From Streptomyces harbinensis (GTDB lineage: Bacteria; Actinomycetota; Actinomycetes; Streptomycetales; Streptomycetaceae), in NCBI RefSeq assembly GCF_900116145.1, contig NZ_FPAB01000011.1, positions 62,001-126,000 of the forward strand: a DNA stretch of 64,000 nt, written 5' to 3'. The position numbers and the translations under genes are program-made. Shown piece after piece: positions 33,791-42,232 of this stretch. Numbering within the stretch: position 1 is the stretch's first letter; the number at the start of each line of letters is the position of its first letter. The notes under the pieces are model-generated. The model saw only the letters and a program-made list of their open reading frames with translations, had not been told where the DNA came from and made no database searches.

Positions 33791-34083
33791 ACGTGGCGCC
33801 GGCCGGAGAGCAGTGGGCAGGCCGGCAGCCGGGCGAGCACCGTAGTAGAAGGGCTTCCGCCATGAGTTCTCACTCCGCGCCCTGGACCGACTGAGCGTAG
33901 CGAGCGGCTGAACCCGCCCCGGCTGTGACCGGGTGCCGGTTTCCCTCCCCACGCGCAGTTCCTTCCCCTTTTCTGTCGCGCGCTCCGACGCGCCACTTCG
34001 CCCTGCCGCGCTGCCCCGACGCGGGCGGCGCGGACATCTGCACGCGCCCTGGTGCGCGCCCTTTCTGGAGACACACCACACCC

Positions 34084-34992
34084 ATGTCCTTCAACCAGTC
34101 CGTCATCGAGGAGTTCCGGGCACGCGGCGGCAAGGTCGGCGGCCCCTTCGAGGGCGGCGCTCTGCTGCTGCTCACCACCACCGGCGCCCGGTCGGGGAAG
34201 GAACACACCACCCCGCTCGGCTACGTCCGCCACGACGGCCGGCTGCTGGTCGTCGGCTCCGCCGGCGGCGCCGACCGGCACCCCGCCTGGTATCACAACC
34301 TGCTCGCGCACCCGATGGTGCGGGTGGAGGTCGGCACCGACGAGTACCACGCGATCGCCGTGCCCGCCGAGGGCGAGCGGCGTGACCGGCTGTTCGCCGA
34401 GGTCGTCCGGGTGGCCCCCGGATACGCCGACTACCAGGAGCGGACCTCCCGGACCATCCCGGTCGTCGTCCTGGAGCGCTCCGGGCCCGACGCCGCCGAC
34501 CTGCCGGAGGCGATCGCCGACTTCGGCGCCAAGCTGCTGGAGATCCACGCCTGGCTGCGCGCCCAGCTGCGGGCGGTACGGGCCGAGGCCGCCGCGTACT
34601 TCGCCGACCGCGCCGATCGTGAGGACCGCGCCGACCGCGTCGACCGGTCCGTTCCCGGGCTCGGGCTCCGGATCCGCCAGCACTGCCTGGCCTTCTGCGA
34701 GTCGCTGGAGTTCCACCACACCAGCGAGGACGCGGGGATGTTCCCGATGCTGGAACAGCACCACCCCGGGCTGCGCGCGGCCATCGACCGGATGCGGGAG
34801 GAACACGTCACCGTGAACCGGATCAAGGGCGAACTGCTCGGCCTGCTCGGCGGCGTCCGCGACGCCGACCCGGACCGGTTCCTGGCCGAGCTCGACCGGA
34901 TGACGGACGAGCTGACCGCCCACCTCGACCACGAGGAGACGGTGCTGCTGCCGGTGCTGGCCCGGATGCCGTTCCCGCCGCTCGCCCGGTAG
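34084..34992 (+). CDS. F420-type nitroreductase/quinone reductase fused to hemerythrin domain
   Basis: 302 residues. The N-terminal Ddn-like split-barrel domain (about 1-135) has GGPFEGGALLLLTTTGARSG and PAWYHNLLAHPMVRVEVG, the deazaflavin (F420)-binding pattern. The C-terminal hemerythrin-type four-helix domain (about 145-300) has His/Glu ligand candidates in EIHAWLR, EFHHTSEDAGMFPMLEQHHP, EEHVTVN and HLDHEETVLLPVL. Coupling an F420H2 or flavin reductase to a di-iron O2- or NO-binding module suggests redox or gas sensing or detoxification (inference). The ATG at 34084 fits the family start MSFNQSVIEEFRA. A strong hairpin follows. Confidence 0.88.
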   Translation: MSFNQSVIEEFRARGGKVGGPFEGGALLLLTTTGARSGKEHTTPLGYVRHDGRLLVVGSAGGADRHPAWYHNLLAHPMVRVEVGTDEYHAIAVPAEGERRDRLFAEVVRVAPGYADYQERTSRTIPVVVLERSGPDAADLPEAIADFGAKLLEIHAWLRAQLRAVRAEAAAYFADRADREDRADRVDRSVPGLGLRIRQHCLAFCESLEFHHTSEDAGMFPMLEQHHPGLRAAIDRMREEHVTVNRIKGELLGLLGGVRDADPDRFLAELDRMTDELTAHLDHEETVLLPVLARMPFPPLAR

Positions 34993-35000
34993 CACGCGCG

Positions 35001-35040
35001 GGGGCGGGGCGGCGGAACCCGCGTTCCGCCGCCCCGCCCC
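35001..35040. terminator. Bidirectional hairpin terminator
   Basis: Perfect 18-bp stem (35001-35018 with 35023-35040; arm GGGGCGGGGCGGCGGAAC) and a four-base loop, lying between two converging genes and suited to both. Confidence 0.85.
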
Positions 35041-35060
35041 GGTTCACCGGCCCCGGCCGG

Positions 35061-35753
35061 TCAGTCGTCGTCGTTCTCCTTCTCGTACGCGGTGACCTCG
35101 CCCGTCGCCACGGCGACCTTCACCTCGTGCTCGTAGCCGTCGCCGCGCAGCTCGATCTCCCAGTGCCGGCCGTCGTCGTCCAGGTCGGCGTCCTTGAACG
35201 CGGCGCCGGTGTGCTGCTCGGCGATCAGGATCGCCTCCACGATGTCGATGCCCGAGCTGGGGATGACCTGGCGGTCGTCGTCGTCATCGTCGTCGTCGTT
35301 GTCGAGGTGGCTGCGCAGCACCTCGGTGCCGTCCTCGTTGATCTCCACGTCGTACCACTGGCCGTCGGTGCCGAAGATGTCCACCTCCCACACCACCGTG
35401 CCGTTGTCCCGGTGGTCCCGCTCCAGGTCGGTGACGAACCCGGGCGCCTCGCTCAGCGCCAGCGCGGTGACCCGGCTGTACCGGCTGTCCCCGTCCTGGC
35501 CCTGGCCGGCGTCCTGGCTCTGGTCCCGACCCTGCTCCTGCTCCCGCTCCGCGTCGTCGTCCCGGTCGTCCCGGTCGTCGTCCCGGCCGTCGTCGTCCCG
35601 GTCCGAGATGTCCACCGCCGCCGCGGCCTGCTCCGTTCCCCGCAGCTCCTGCTCCCCGCCGCCCGAGCCGGAGGCCAGGGCCACTCCGCCGATCGTGCCG
35701 CCCGCGATGACGGCGCCGGCGGCGGCGATGGCGATGAGGGTGTTGCGCTTCAT
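35061..35753 (-). CDS. Secreted PepSY-domain protein with acidic Asp-rich linker
   Basis: 230 residues. Signal/anchor sequence (TLIAIAAAGAVIAGGTIGG), then a highly acidic linker (about 45-90, DRDDDGRDDDRDDRDDDAE). Two PepSY modules follow: about 92-150 with VVWEVDIFGTDGQWYDVEIN and about 165-228 with HWEIELRGDGYEHEVKVAV, separated by eight consecutive Asp. It is exported or membrane-anchored. PepSY proteins beside two-component systems usually act as periplasmic modulators. It is divergent from the response regulator; GGGGAG precedes ATG 35753. The Asp tracts resemble that in the neighbouring sensor. Confidence 0.88.
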   Translation of the reverse strand: MKRNTLIAIAAAGAVIAGGTIGGVALASGSGGGEQELRGTEQAAAAVDISDRDDDGRDDDRDDRDDDAEREQEQGRDQSQDAGQGQDGDSRYSRVTALALSEAPGFVTDLERDHRDNGTVVWEVDIFGTDGQWYDVEINEDGTEVLRSHLDNDDDDDDDDRQVIPSSGIDIVEAILIAEQHTGAAFKDADLDDDGRHWEIELRGDGYEHEVKVAVATGEVTAYEKENDDD

Positions 35754-35816
35754 GAGGGACTCCCCGATGTCTTCGTCGTGTGTCGCGCTGACGTTCCGTA
35801 CCTTCGCGCACCCTTG

Positions 35817-35843
35817 CTGAAGGCAGCCTGAAGACACCTGAAG
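35817..35843 (+). promoter_or_regulatory. Three CTGAAG direct repeats, candidate response-regulator boxes
   Basis: CTGAAG occurs at 35817-35822, 35828-35833 and 35838-35843, spaced 11 and 10 bases, and is followed by the inverse CTTCTTCAG. Helically phased direct repeats are typical of OmpR-family binding sites. They sit between the divergent PepSY gene and the two-component operon. Confidence 0.65.
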
Positions 35844-35877
35844 TCTTCTTCAGGAACGATTTGCGAAGCTGTTCCCC

Positions 35878-36552
35878 ATGCGCCTGCTGATTGTGGAGGA
35901 CGAGACGCGGCTGGCCCGCTCTCTCGCCCAGGGCCTGACGGCCGAGGGCTTCGCCGTCGATGTCGTGCACACGGGAACCGACGGACTGCACCGGGCGACC
36001 GAGGGCGACTACGACCTGATCATTCTCGACATCATGCTCCCCGGCATGAACGGCTACCGGGTCTGCGCCGCGCTGCGCGCCGCGGGCGACGAGACGCCGA
36101 TCCTCATGCTCACCGCCAAGGACGGCGAGTACGACGAGGCGGAGGGCCTGGACACCGGGGCGGACGACTACCTCACCAAGCCGTTCTCGTACGTGGTGCT
36201 GGTTGCCCGGGTCCGCGCCCTGCTGCGGCGGCGCGGCAGCACCGGCGGCGGCGCGCCCGCGCTGCGGGTGGGCGATCTGGTGGTGGACCGGGTCAAGCGC
36301 CAGGTGAGCCGGGGCGGCGCGGAGGTGTCGCTGACCGCCAAGGAGTTCACCGTGCTGGAGCACCTGGCCTCCCGGGCCGGCGAGGTGGTCTCCAAGGCGC
36401 AGATCCTGGAACACGGCTGGGACTTCGCCTACGACGGCGACCCCAACATCGTCGAGGTGTACATCAGCGCCCTGCGCCGCAAACTGGGCCCCGGCCTGAT
36501 CCACACCGTGCGCGGAGCCGGGTACCGGCTGCTGGCGGACCCCCGTGGCTAG
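35878..36552 (+). CDS. OmpR-family response regulator
   Basis: 224 residues. Receiver domain (1-118) with acidic pocket EDE, phosphoacceptor Asp51 in LIILDIMLPGMNG, and Lys in YLTKPF. The C-terminal winged HTH (about 128-222) contains VSLTAKEFTVLEHLASRAGEVV and VEVYISALRRKLG. Its stop overlaps the sensor kinase start by eight bases. It is divergent from the PepSY gene and is probably autoregulated through the CTGAAG repeats. Confidence 0.93.
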   Translation: MRLLIVEDETRLARSLAQGLTAEGFAVDVVHTGTDGLHRATEGDYDLIILDIMLPGMNGYRVCAALRAAGDETPILMLTAKDGEYDEAEGLDTGADDYLTKPFSYVVLVARVRALLRRRGSTGGGAPALRVGDLVVDRVKRQVSRGGAEVSLTAKEFTVLEHLASRAGEVVSKAQILEHGWDFAYDGDPNIVEVYISALRRKLGPGLIHTVRGAGYRLLADPRG

Positions 36553-38047
36553 CGTCCGGGCGAAGGCGTCGGCCGGGGCCACCGTGGTGGTGGCGGTGGC
36601 GCTGATCGCCGCCGCGCTGCTCATGCTGGTGGCGCTGCGCTCGCAGCTGACCGAGCAGGTGGACCTGCGAGCCGAGGTCACCGCCCGGGACGTGGCGGGG
36701 CAGCTGGCCACCGGGACGGAGTTCGGGGATCTCGACCTGGACGGCAGCAGCGGCCCGGTGCAGGTGCTGGACGCCGACGACGACCGGCTGCTGGCCGTCA
36801 GCCCCGCGCTGGAGGCGATCAGCGGGACGGAGAGCGACGCGGTACGGCTGCCCGACCCCGCGCCCACCGACCCCGGCCGGCCCGGCGACCTCCAGCGCGA
36901 CCCCGACGACGACGACGATGACGACGACGATGACGATGACGACGATGACGATGACGACGACGCGCGCCGCCTCGGCCCCGGCCAGGTGGACGAGGACATC
37001 GACTTCGTCACCGGCGAGGCGACCGTGGCGGGTGCGTCCGGCGCGTACCGGTTCGCCGTCGTGGAGGTGACCACCCCGGCCGGGGTGGAGACGGTGGTGT
37101 TCGCCGGCGCGCCGCTGGAGGTCGAACAGGCCGCCGTGGACAGCGTCCGCACCTCCATGCTCATCGGCATCCCGGTGCTGCTCGTCGTGGTCGCCGGCGT
37201 CACCTGGCTGGTGACCCGGCGCGCGCTGCGTCCGGTGGAGGGCATCCGGCAGGAGATGGCGGCGATCACCCACTCCACGGATCTCTCCCGCCGGGTGCCG
37301 GAGCCCGCGACGCGTGACGAGGTGGGGCGGCTGGCGATCACCACCAACGAGACGCTCGCGGCGCTGGAGTCCTCGGTGGAGCGGCAGCGGCGGTTCGTCG
37401 CGGACGCCTCGCACGAGCTGCGCAGCCCGATCGCCTCGCTGCGCACCCAGCTGGAGGTGGGGCAGGCGCACCCGGACCTGCTGGACCTGCCGGGCGCGGT
37501 GCACGACACGGTACGGCTCCAGGAACTGGCGGCGGACCTGCTGCTGCTGGCCCGGCTGGACGCGGGCGAACAGCCGGTGGCCGGGCGGCGGGTGGACCTG
37601 GCGGCGCTGGTGCGGGAGGAACTGGCCGCCCGGGAGCCGCTGGTGTCCGGCGCGCGGCTCGCGGTGAGCACCGAGCTGGCCGAGGTCACGGTGGCGGGCT
37701 CGAAGGGCCAGCTGGCCCGGGTGGTCGGCAATCTGTGCGACAACGCCCTACGGCATGCGGCGGAGAGGGTACGGGTATCCCTCCGCACCGAGGACGGGCG
37801 GGCCGTCCTGGAGGTGGCGGACGACGGAACGGGGGTGCCGGAGGATCAGCGGGAGCGGATCTTCGAGCGCTTCGTGCGGCTCGACGACGCGCGCAGCCGG
37901 GACGCGGGCGGCGCCGGGCTCGGGCTCGCCATCGCCCGCGACGTGGCGCTGCGCCACCACGGCACGCTCACCGTGCAGGACGCCCCCGAGGGCGGCGCCC
38001 TGTTCCGGCTGGTCCTCCCGGTGGGCCGGGAGGAGGGGGACACGTAA
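36545..38047 (+). CDS. Sensor histidine kinase with poly-Asp extracellular domain
   Basis: 500 residues from GTG 36545. TM1 (about 13-32), an extracellular domain (about 33-203) containing 19 consecutive Asp near residue 121, TM2 (about 204-222), HAMP (about 223-275), HisKA with His near 290 (FVADASHELRSPIASLRTQ), and HATPase with NLCDNALRHA, EVADDGTGVPE and GLGLAIARDV. It pairs with the overlapping response regulator. The poly-Asp run, built from mixed GAC/GAT codons (36905-36961), suggests sensing of cations or cationic molecules (inference). Confidence 0.92.
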   Translation: MASVRAKASAGATVVVAVALIAAALLMLVALRSQLTEQVDLRAEVTARDVAGQLATGTEFGDLDLDGSSGPVQVLDADDDRLLAVSPALEAISGTESDAVRLPDPAPTDPGRPGDLQRDPDDDDDDDDDDDDDDDDDDDARRLGPGQVDEDIDFVTGEATVAGASGAYRFAVVEVTTPAGVETVVFAGAPLEVEQAAVDSVRTSMLIGIPVLLVVVAGVTWLVTRRALRPVEGIRQEMAAITHSTDLSRRVPEPATRDEVGRLAITTNETLAALESSVERQRRFVADASHELRSPIASLRTQLEVGQAHPDLLDLPGAVHDTVRLQELAADLLLLARLDAGEQPVAGRRVDLAALVREELAAREPLVSGARLAVSTELAEVTVAGSKGQLARVVGNLCDNALRHAAERVRVSLRTEDGRAVLEVADDGTGVPEDQRERIFERFVRLDDARSRDAGGAGLGLAIARDVALRHHGTLTVQDAPEGGALFRLVLPVGREEGDT

Positions 38048-38088
38048 GGGGAGGAGCGGTGCGGGCGGGCCCGCGCGAAGGTTCGCGG

Positions 38089-38112
38089 CCGGTCCCGGTC
38101 CCGGTCCCGGTC
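38089..38112. repeat. (CCGGTC)4 tandem repeat
   Basis: Four perfect hexamers lie between the sensor kinase and the converging MarR gene, the last touching the MarR stop codon. Likely slippage. Confidence 0.7.
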
Positions 38113-38590
38113 AGGCCCGCCCGCCGCGCTCGCCGTGCAGGTGCCGCGCGACGGGAGCCAGCGCCTCGTACAGCCCGTCCAGGGAATCGGCCGGCAGCAG
38201 ATCGACGAAGTGCCGCCGTACCGAGGCCACGTGGTGCGGGGCGACCTGCCGCATGGTCTCCCAGCCGTGGTCGGTCAGCACGGCGAACAGGCCGCGTTTG
38301 TCGGAGTCGCAGTGTTCTCTGCGGACCAGCCCGGCTCTCTCCATGCGGGTGATCTGGTGCGAGAGCCGGCTCTTGGACTGGAGCGTGGCCGCCGCGAGAT
38401 CGCTCATGCGCATCCGGCGTTCGTCGGACTCGGAGAGATTGACCAGGATCTCGTAGTCGTTCATGGTCAGGCCGAACGGCTGGAGGTCCCGTTCCAGCTG
38501 GTACATGAGCAGCTTGCTGACGTCCAGGTGGGTGCGCCACACGCGCTGTTCCACCTCGGACAGCCAGCGGGTGCCGGTATCGGTGTCCAT
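38111..38590 (-). CDS. MarR family transcriptional regulator
   Basis: 159 residues starting MDTDTGTRWLSEVEQRVWR. Winged HTH with MRMSDLAAATLQSKSRLSHQITRME recognition region and the Asp-Lys wing HCDSDKRGLFAVLTDHG. It is divergent from a DUF3817 membrane protein 78 bases away, a pairing repeated at 43735-44651. The ATG is set by length and alignment of the first helix. Confidence 0.92.
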   Translation of the reverse strand: MDTDTGTRWLSEVEQRVWRTHLDVSKLLMYQLERDLQPFGLTMNDYEILVNLSESDERRMRMSDLAAATLQSKSRLSHQITRMERAGLVRREHCDSDKRGLFAVLTDHGWETMRQVAPHHVASVRRHFVDLLPADSLDGLYEALAPVARHLHGERGGRA

Positions 38591-38668
38591 AATCCCGAAC
38601 AATAGCCGCGCGTCCCGACCCCGCCCCCGCCCGGAATGATCGTCAGGGCGGCTGCGAGAATCGCACGC

Positions 38669-39013
38669 ATGGACCTCAAGACCGTCTCCGCCCTGCGACG
38701 GCTCCGGCTGGTGTCCGCCCCAGAGGCGATCTCCTTCCTGGTGCTCCTCGTGTGCTCCGTTCTCAAGCGGACCACCGACTTCAACGCCGTGCCCGTCATG
38801 GGCGCGGTGCACGGTGCGCTCTTTGTCGCTTACGTCCTGTTCTGGGCGGATGCCTGGAACCGCGCGAAGTGGCCGCTGAAGACCGCCGCCTACTACTTCC
38901 TGATGTCGGTGATCCCGCTGGGCGGGTTCTTCGCCGAGCGCAGCCTGCGCCGCGTCGAGGAGGACTCGCTGATCGCGCTGCGCGCCCGCCGCGAGGGCGT
39001 CGTCAACGCCTGA
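38669..39013 (+). CDS. DUF3817 integral membrane protein
   Basis: 114 residues. Three predicted membrane helices (AISFLVLLVCSVLKR, MGAVHGALFVAYVLFWADAW, AAYYFLMSVIPLGGFFAE) with the DUF3817 pattern of an HG pair in the second helix and a G/P-rich third helix. Function unknown. It is divergent from MarR and homologous in layout to the protein at 44289. Confidence 0.88.
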   Translation: MDLKTVSALRRLRLVSAPEAISFLVLLVCSVLKRTTDFNAVPVMGAVHGALFVAYVLFWADAWNRAKWPLKTAAYYFLMSVIPLGGFFAERSLRRVEEDSLIALRARREGVVNA

Positions 39014-39070
39014 CGGGCCCGATTTCCCCCGTTCGAAGGACTCCGCCCGGCGCCCCGGGACCGGCACGCG

Positions 39071-40294
39071 TCAGCGCCGGGCCAGGTAGCCGCGCATCGC
39101 CTTGTGGAGCGACCGGTTGACCGCACCCGGCAGCGGTCGCTCCCACTCACCCAGCATCTCCACCGCCTCCCCGCCCGTGCCCAGCTTCCAGCGCAGCAGC
39201 CCGAACGCCCGTACGTCCGGGTCCAGGGTCGCCGGTATCCCGCGCATGTCGTACGCCGAGGCCCCCAGCAGATGCGCGTCGCGGATCATCTGCCACTGGA
39301 GCGCGTTGCTGGGCCGCACGTGCCGCAGATGGTCGGCCGAGGCCCCCGACTGGTACCACAGGCGTGCCCCGTCCGCCGAGCGCAGCAGGGTGTGGGCGGC
39401 CAGCACCTCCCCGTGGTACCGCGCCGTGTACAGCCGCATGCCGCCCTCGGGCTGCTCCTCGTTCAGCACCGCGTACTGCCGCTCGTAGTACTCCAGTGAC
39501 CGGCCGAGCCGGAAGCCGTCGCGGCGCTCGGTGATCCCCAGCAGCCGGTGGAAGGCCGGCAGATCCCACGGCCCCGACACCTCGGTGACCACGCCCGCCC
39601 GCGCCGCCTTCTTGATGTTGCGCCGCCACTCCTGGTTCAGGCCGCTCCACACCTGGTCCAGATCGCGGCCGGCCAGCGGGATCTCGAAGACCAGCCGCGG
39701 CTGCGCGTCCCCGCCGCCGCCCCCGCCGCCCGGCTCGGGGTCGCAGCGGCTCCAGCCGGCCGCCCGCAGCCGGTCGGCGACCACCGCCCCGACCGGCTCC
39801 ACCCGGTCCGGCAGCACCTCGTGCACCGAACGCCCGGGCCCGGTGGCGTCCTTGAGGGTACGGGCGGACCACCGGCGGTACGCCAGCGGCGGCCCCATCC
39901 GCACCGCGAACGCCCCGCCCGTCTCCAGATGCGCCAGCAGCGGCTCCAGCCACCCGGCCAGCCGGGGCGAGGACCAGTCGATGACCGGGCCCTCCGGCAG
40001 ATACGCGAACGTACGGCGCACCCCCGGCGCCTCCCGGTGCAGCACCAGGGCGGCGCCCACCAGCCGCTCCAGCTCGTCGAACCAGCCCAGGCTCTCCGCC
40101 GTCCAGCCGTCCTTCACCCGCGCCCAGGCCGGGGTCTGCAGAAAGCTCACCTGGCCCCCGTGCCCGGCGTCGGTCAGGGCACGCCGGCCGCGCAGAAACG
40201 CCAGGTGGTCGGCGGCGGGCAGCGGCCGTACCCGCAGCGCGGCGGCGGTGCCCGCCGGCGCCGCCGGACGGGGCGTCGCGGTGGTGATCGCCAT
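39071..40294 (-). CDS. FemX/FemAB-family peptidoglycan aminoacyltransferase
   Basis: 407 residues with two GNAT-like subdomains and FemAB signatures: FLQTPAWARVK, TFAYLPEGPVIDW, NQEWRRNIKKAARAGV, LWYQSGASADHLRH and GASAYDMRG. FemX-type enzymes add the first residue of the interpeptide bridge (Gly in Streptomyces) to lipid-linked peptidoglycan precursor at the inner membrane face. It is divergent from murJ, the lipid II flippase, a functional match. The ATG at 40294 is chosen because GGAAGGGA lies six bases upstream; an ATG two codons earlier is possible. Confidence 0.9.
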   Translation of the reverse strand: MAITTATPRPAAPAGTAAALRVRPLPAADHLAFLRGRRALTDAGHGGQVSFLQTPAWARVKDGWTAESLGWFDELERLVGAALVLHREAPGVRRTFAYLPEGPVIDWSSPRLAGWLEPLLAHLETGGAFAVRMGPPLAYRRWSARTLKDATGPGRSVHEVLPDRVEPVGAVVADRLRAAGWSRCDPEPGGGGGGGDAQPRLVFEIPLAGRDLDQVWSGLNQEWRRNIKKAARAGVVTEVSGPWDLPAFHRLLGITERRDGFRLGRSLEYYERQYAVLNEEQPEGGMRLYTARYHGEVLAAHTLLRSADGARLWYQSGASADHLRHVRPSNALQWQMIRDAHLLGASAYDMRGIPATLDPDVRAFGLLRWKLGTGGEAVEMLGEWERPLPGAVNRSLHKAMRGYLARR

Positions 40295-40473
40295 GGTCAT
40301 TCCCTTCCGGATGGCGGGGCGCGCGGCTGCGCTCCGCCCGTTCATCCGGTGTCACGTCCGGGACGGGGGCGAGGTGACAGAGATTTTTCCGACAGGGGTA
40401 CGAGGCGACGCGCGCGCCCGCCGTCGGGCACAATCCTGAGCTGCGCACACCAGGCGGAGGGGGACCGGTCACC

Positions 40474-42186
40474 GTGACCGTCGAAGCAGCAGCAACCAGG
40501 GGGAACGCGGCGGACGAGGCCGCGCGGAAGGCGCCGCCGCCGCGGCCGAAGAGTTCGCTGGCGCGGGACAGCGCGATCTCCGCCGGGGGGTCGCTGGTCT
40601 CCCGGGCCACCGGGTTCGTCCGCAGCGCCATCGTCGTCGCGGCGCTGGGCACCACCCTGCTCGGCGACGCGTTCAACGTCGCCAACACGGTGCCCAACAT
40701 CCTCTACTTCCTGCTCATCGGCGGCGCCCTGAACGCGGTGTTCGTACCGCAACTGGTGCGGGCCGCCAAGGAGCACGAGGACGGCGGCGCCGCCTACACC
40801 GACCGGCTGCTCACCGCCTGTGTGCTGGCGCTGCTGTTCCTGACCGCCGCCGCCGTGCTCGCCGCGCCCTGGCTCGTGACGGCGTACGCCCCCGGCTTCA
40901 CCGGCGCGCAGCGCGATCTGACGGTGGCGCTCGCCCGCTACTGCCTGCCGCAGGTGCTCTGCTACGGGCTGTTCACGCTGCTCGGGCAGGTGCTGACGGC
41001 GCGCGGCCGGTTCGGGGCGATGACCTGGTCGCCGGTGCTCAACAACCTCGTGGTGATCGGCGTCTTCGGCCTGTACATCGCGATCGCCGGCCAGGTCACC
41101 GAGGCGGGCGGGATCACCGACGGCCAGGCGATGCTGCTGGGGCTCGGCTCCACCGCCGGGATCGCCGTCCAGGTGCTGGCCCTGCTGCCCGCGCTGCGCG
41201 CGGCCGGGTTCCGGTGGCGTCCGCGCTTCGACTGGCGCGGCTCCGGGCTCGGCACCCCGTTCCGGGCGGCGATCTGGACGGTGCTGCTGGTGCTGGTCAA
41301 CCAGGCCGCGTACTGGGTGGTCACCCGGCTGTCCACCTCCGCCGGGGTCGCGGCGGCGGCCGAGGGCGTCGCGGAGGGCGTCGGTTTCACCGCGTACACC
41401 AACGCGTATCTGCTGTGGGTGGTGCCGCAGGGCATCATCACCGTCTCGCTGGTGACCGCCATGCTGCCGCGGATGAGCGCCAAGGCGGCGGACGGCGACC
41501 TGGCGGCGGTCGGCCGCGACATCGCGCGCGGGCTGCGCGGCAACGCGGTGATGATCATCCCGGCGGTGCTGGGGTTCGTGGCGCTGGCGCCGCAGCTGAT
41601 GGGCGTGGTGTTCGGGCACGGGCAGACCACCGAGGGGGACGTGCGCGCGCTGGCCTGGATCCTGATCGCGTTCGCACCGGGGCTGCCGGCCTTCGCCGCG
41701 CAGTATCTGCTGGCCCGCGGCTTCTACGCCCTCAGTGACACCCGTACCCCTTTCTTTCTGAACGTGGTGATCGCGGCGATCAACGCTGGCGCGGCCATCG
41801 CCTCCTATCTGTGGCTGCCGTCCCGCTGGGCGGTGGCGGGCATGGCGGCCGGGTACGCGCTGGCCTGCACGGTGGGGCTGCTGTGCACGGTCCGGGTGCT
41901 CTCCCGCCGCATCGGCCGCTGGCCCGGCACGGCGGGCACCCAGCTCCGGCTGCTGCTGGCCGCCGCCCCGGGCGCGGCGGCGGCGTGGGGCTTCGCGCGG
42001 CTGAGCGCGGACCTGCTGGGTCCGGGGCTGCCGGCGGACGCGGCGGGGCTGCTGGGCGGCGGAGTGCTGCTCGGCGCGTCGGTGCTGCTGCTGGCCCGCC
42101 CGCTGCGGATCACGGAGGTGGCCGCGCTGACGGCCCGGGTGCGCGGCATGACCCGGCGCGGCGGCTCCCGGCGGCGGGCGTCGTGA
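40474..42186 (+). CDS. murJ: MurJ/MviN-family lipid II flippase
   Basis: 570 residues from GTG 40474 with GGCGGAGGGGGA upstream. About 14 membrane helices; MviN signatures near the N-terminus (ISAGGSLVSRATGFVRS, VANTVPNILYFLLIGG and ALNAVFVPQLVRAA) and Arg/Lys-lined central cavity positions. It moves lipid-linked peptidoglycan precursor across the membrane. It lacks the C-terminal pseudokinase extension of mycobacterial MviN, so it may be a paralogue rather than the main flippase. It is divergent from femX. Confidence 0.88.
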   Translation: MTVEAAATRGNAADEAARKAPPPRPKSSLARDSAISAGGSLVSRATGFVRSAIVVAALGTTLLGDAFNVANTVPNILYFLLIGGALNAVFVPQLVRAAKEHEDGGAAYTDRLLTACVLALLFLTAAAVLAAPWLVTAYAPGFTGAQRDLTVALARYCLPQVLCYGLFTLLGQVLTARGRFGAMTWSPVLNNLVVIGVFGLYIAIAGQVTEAGGITDGQAMLLGLGSTAGIAVQVLALLPALRAAGFRWRPRFDWRGSGLGTPFRAAIWTVLLVLVNQAAYWVVTRLSTSAGVAAAAEGVAEGVGFTAYTNAYLLWVVPQGIITVSLVTAMLPRMSAKAADGDLAAVGRDIARGLRGNAVMIIPAVLGFVALAPQLMGVVFGHGQTTEGDVRALAWILIAFAPGLPAFAAQYLLARGFYALSDTRTPFFLNVVIAAINAGAAIASYLWLPSRWAVAGMAAGYALACTVGLLCTVRVLSRRIGRWPGTAGTQLRLLLAAAPGAAAAWGFARLSADLLGPGLPADAAGLLGGGVLLGASVLLLARPLRITEVAALTARVRGMTRRGGSRRRAS

Positions 42187-42232
42187 CGTTCCGGCCCCCG
42201 GCACCGCCGGCCATCCGCTCCGGAGGGCGCCG

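Noticed and set aside
36903..36963. Poly-Asp run considered as a simple triplet expansion or sequence error
   Set aside because: Codons are irregularly mixed GAC and GAT and the frame is kept through to intact kinase motifs, so a pure expansion or error is unlikely.
35284..37788. 834-codon minus-strand frame across the two-component system
   Set aside because: Ser/Arg-rich shadow of the response regulator and sensor kinase, which carry complete motifs on the plus strand.
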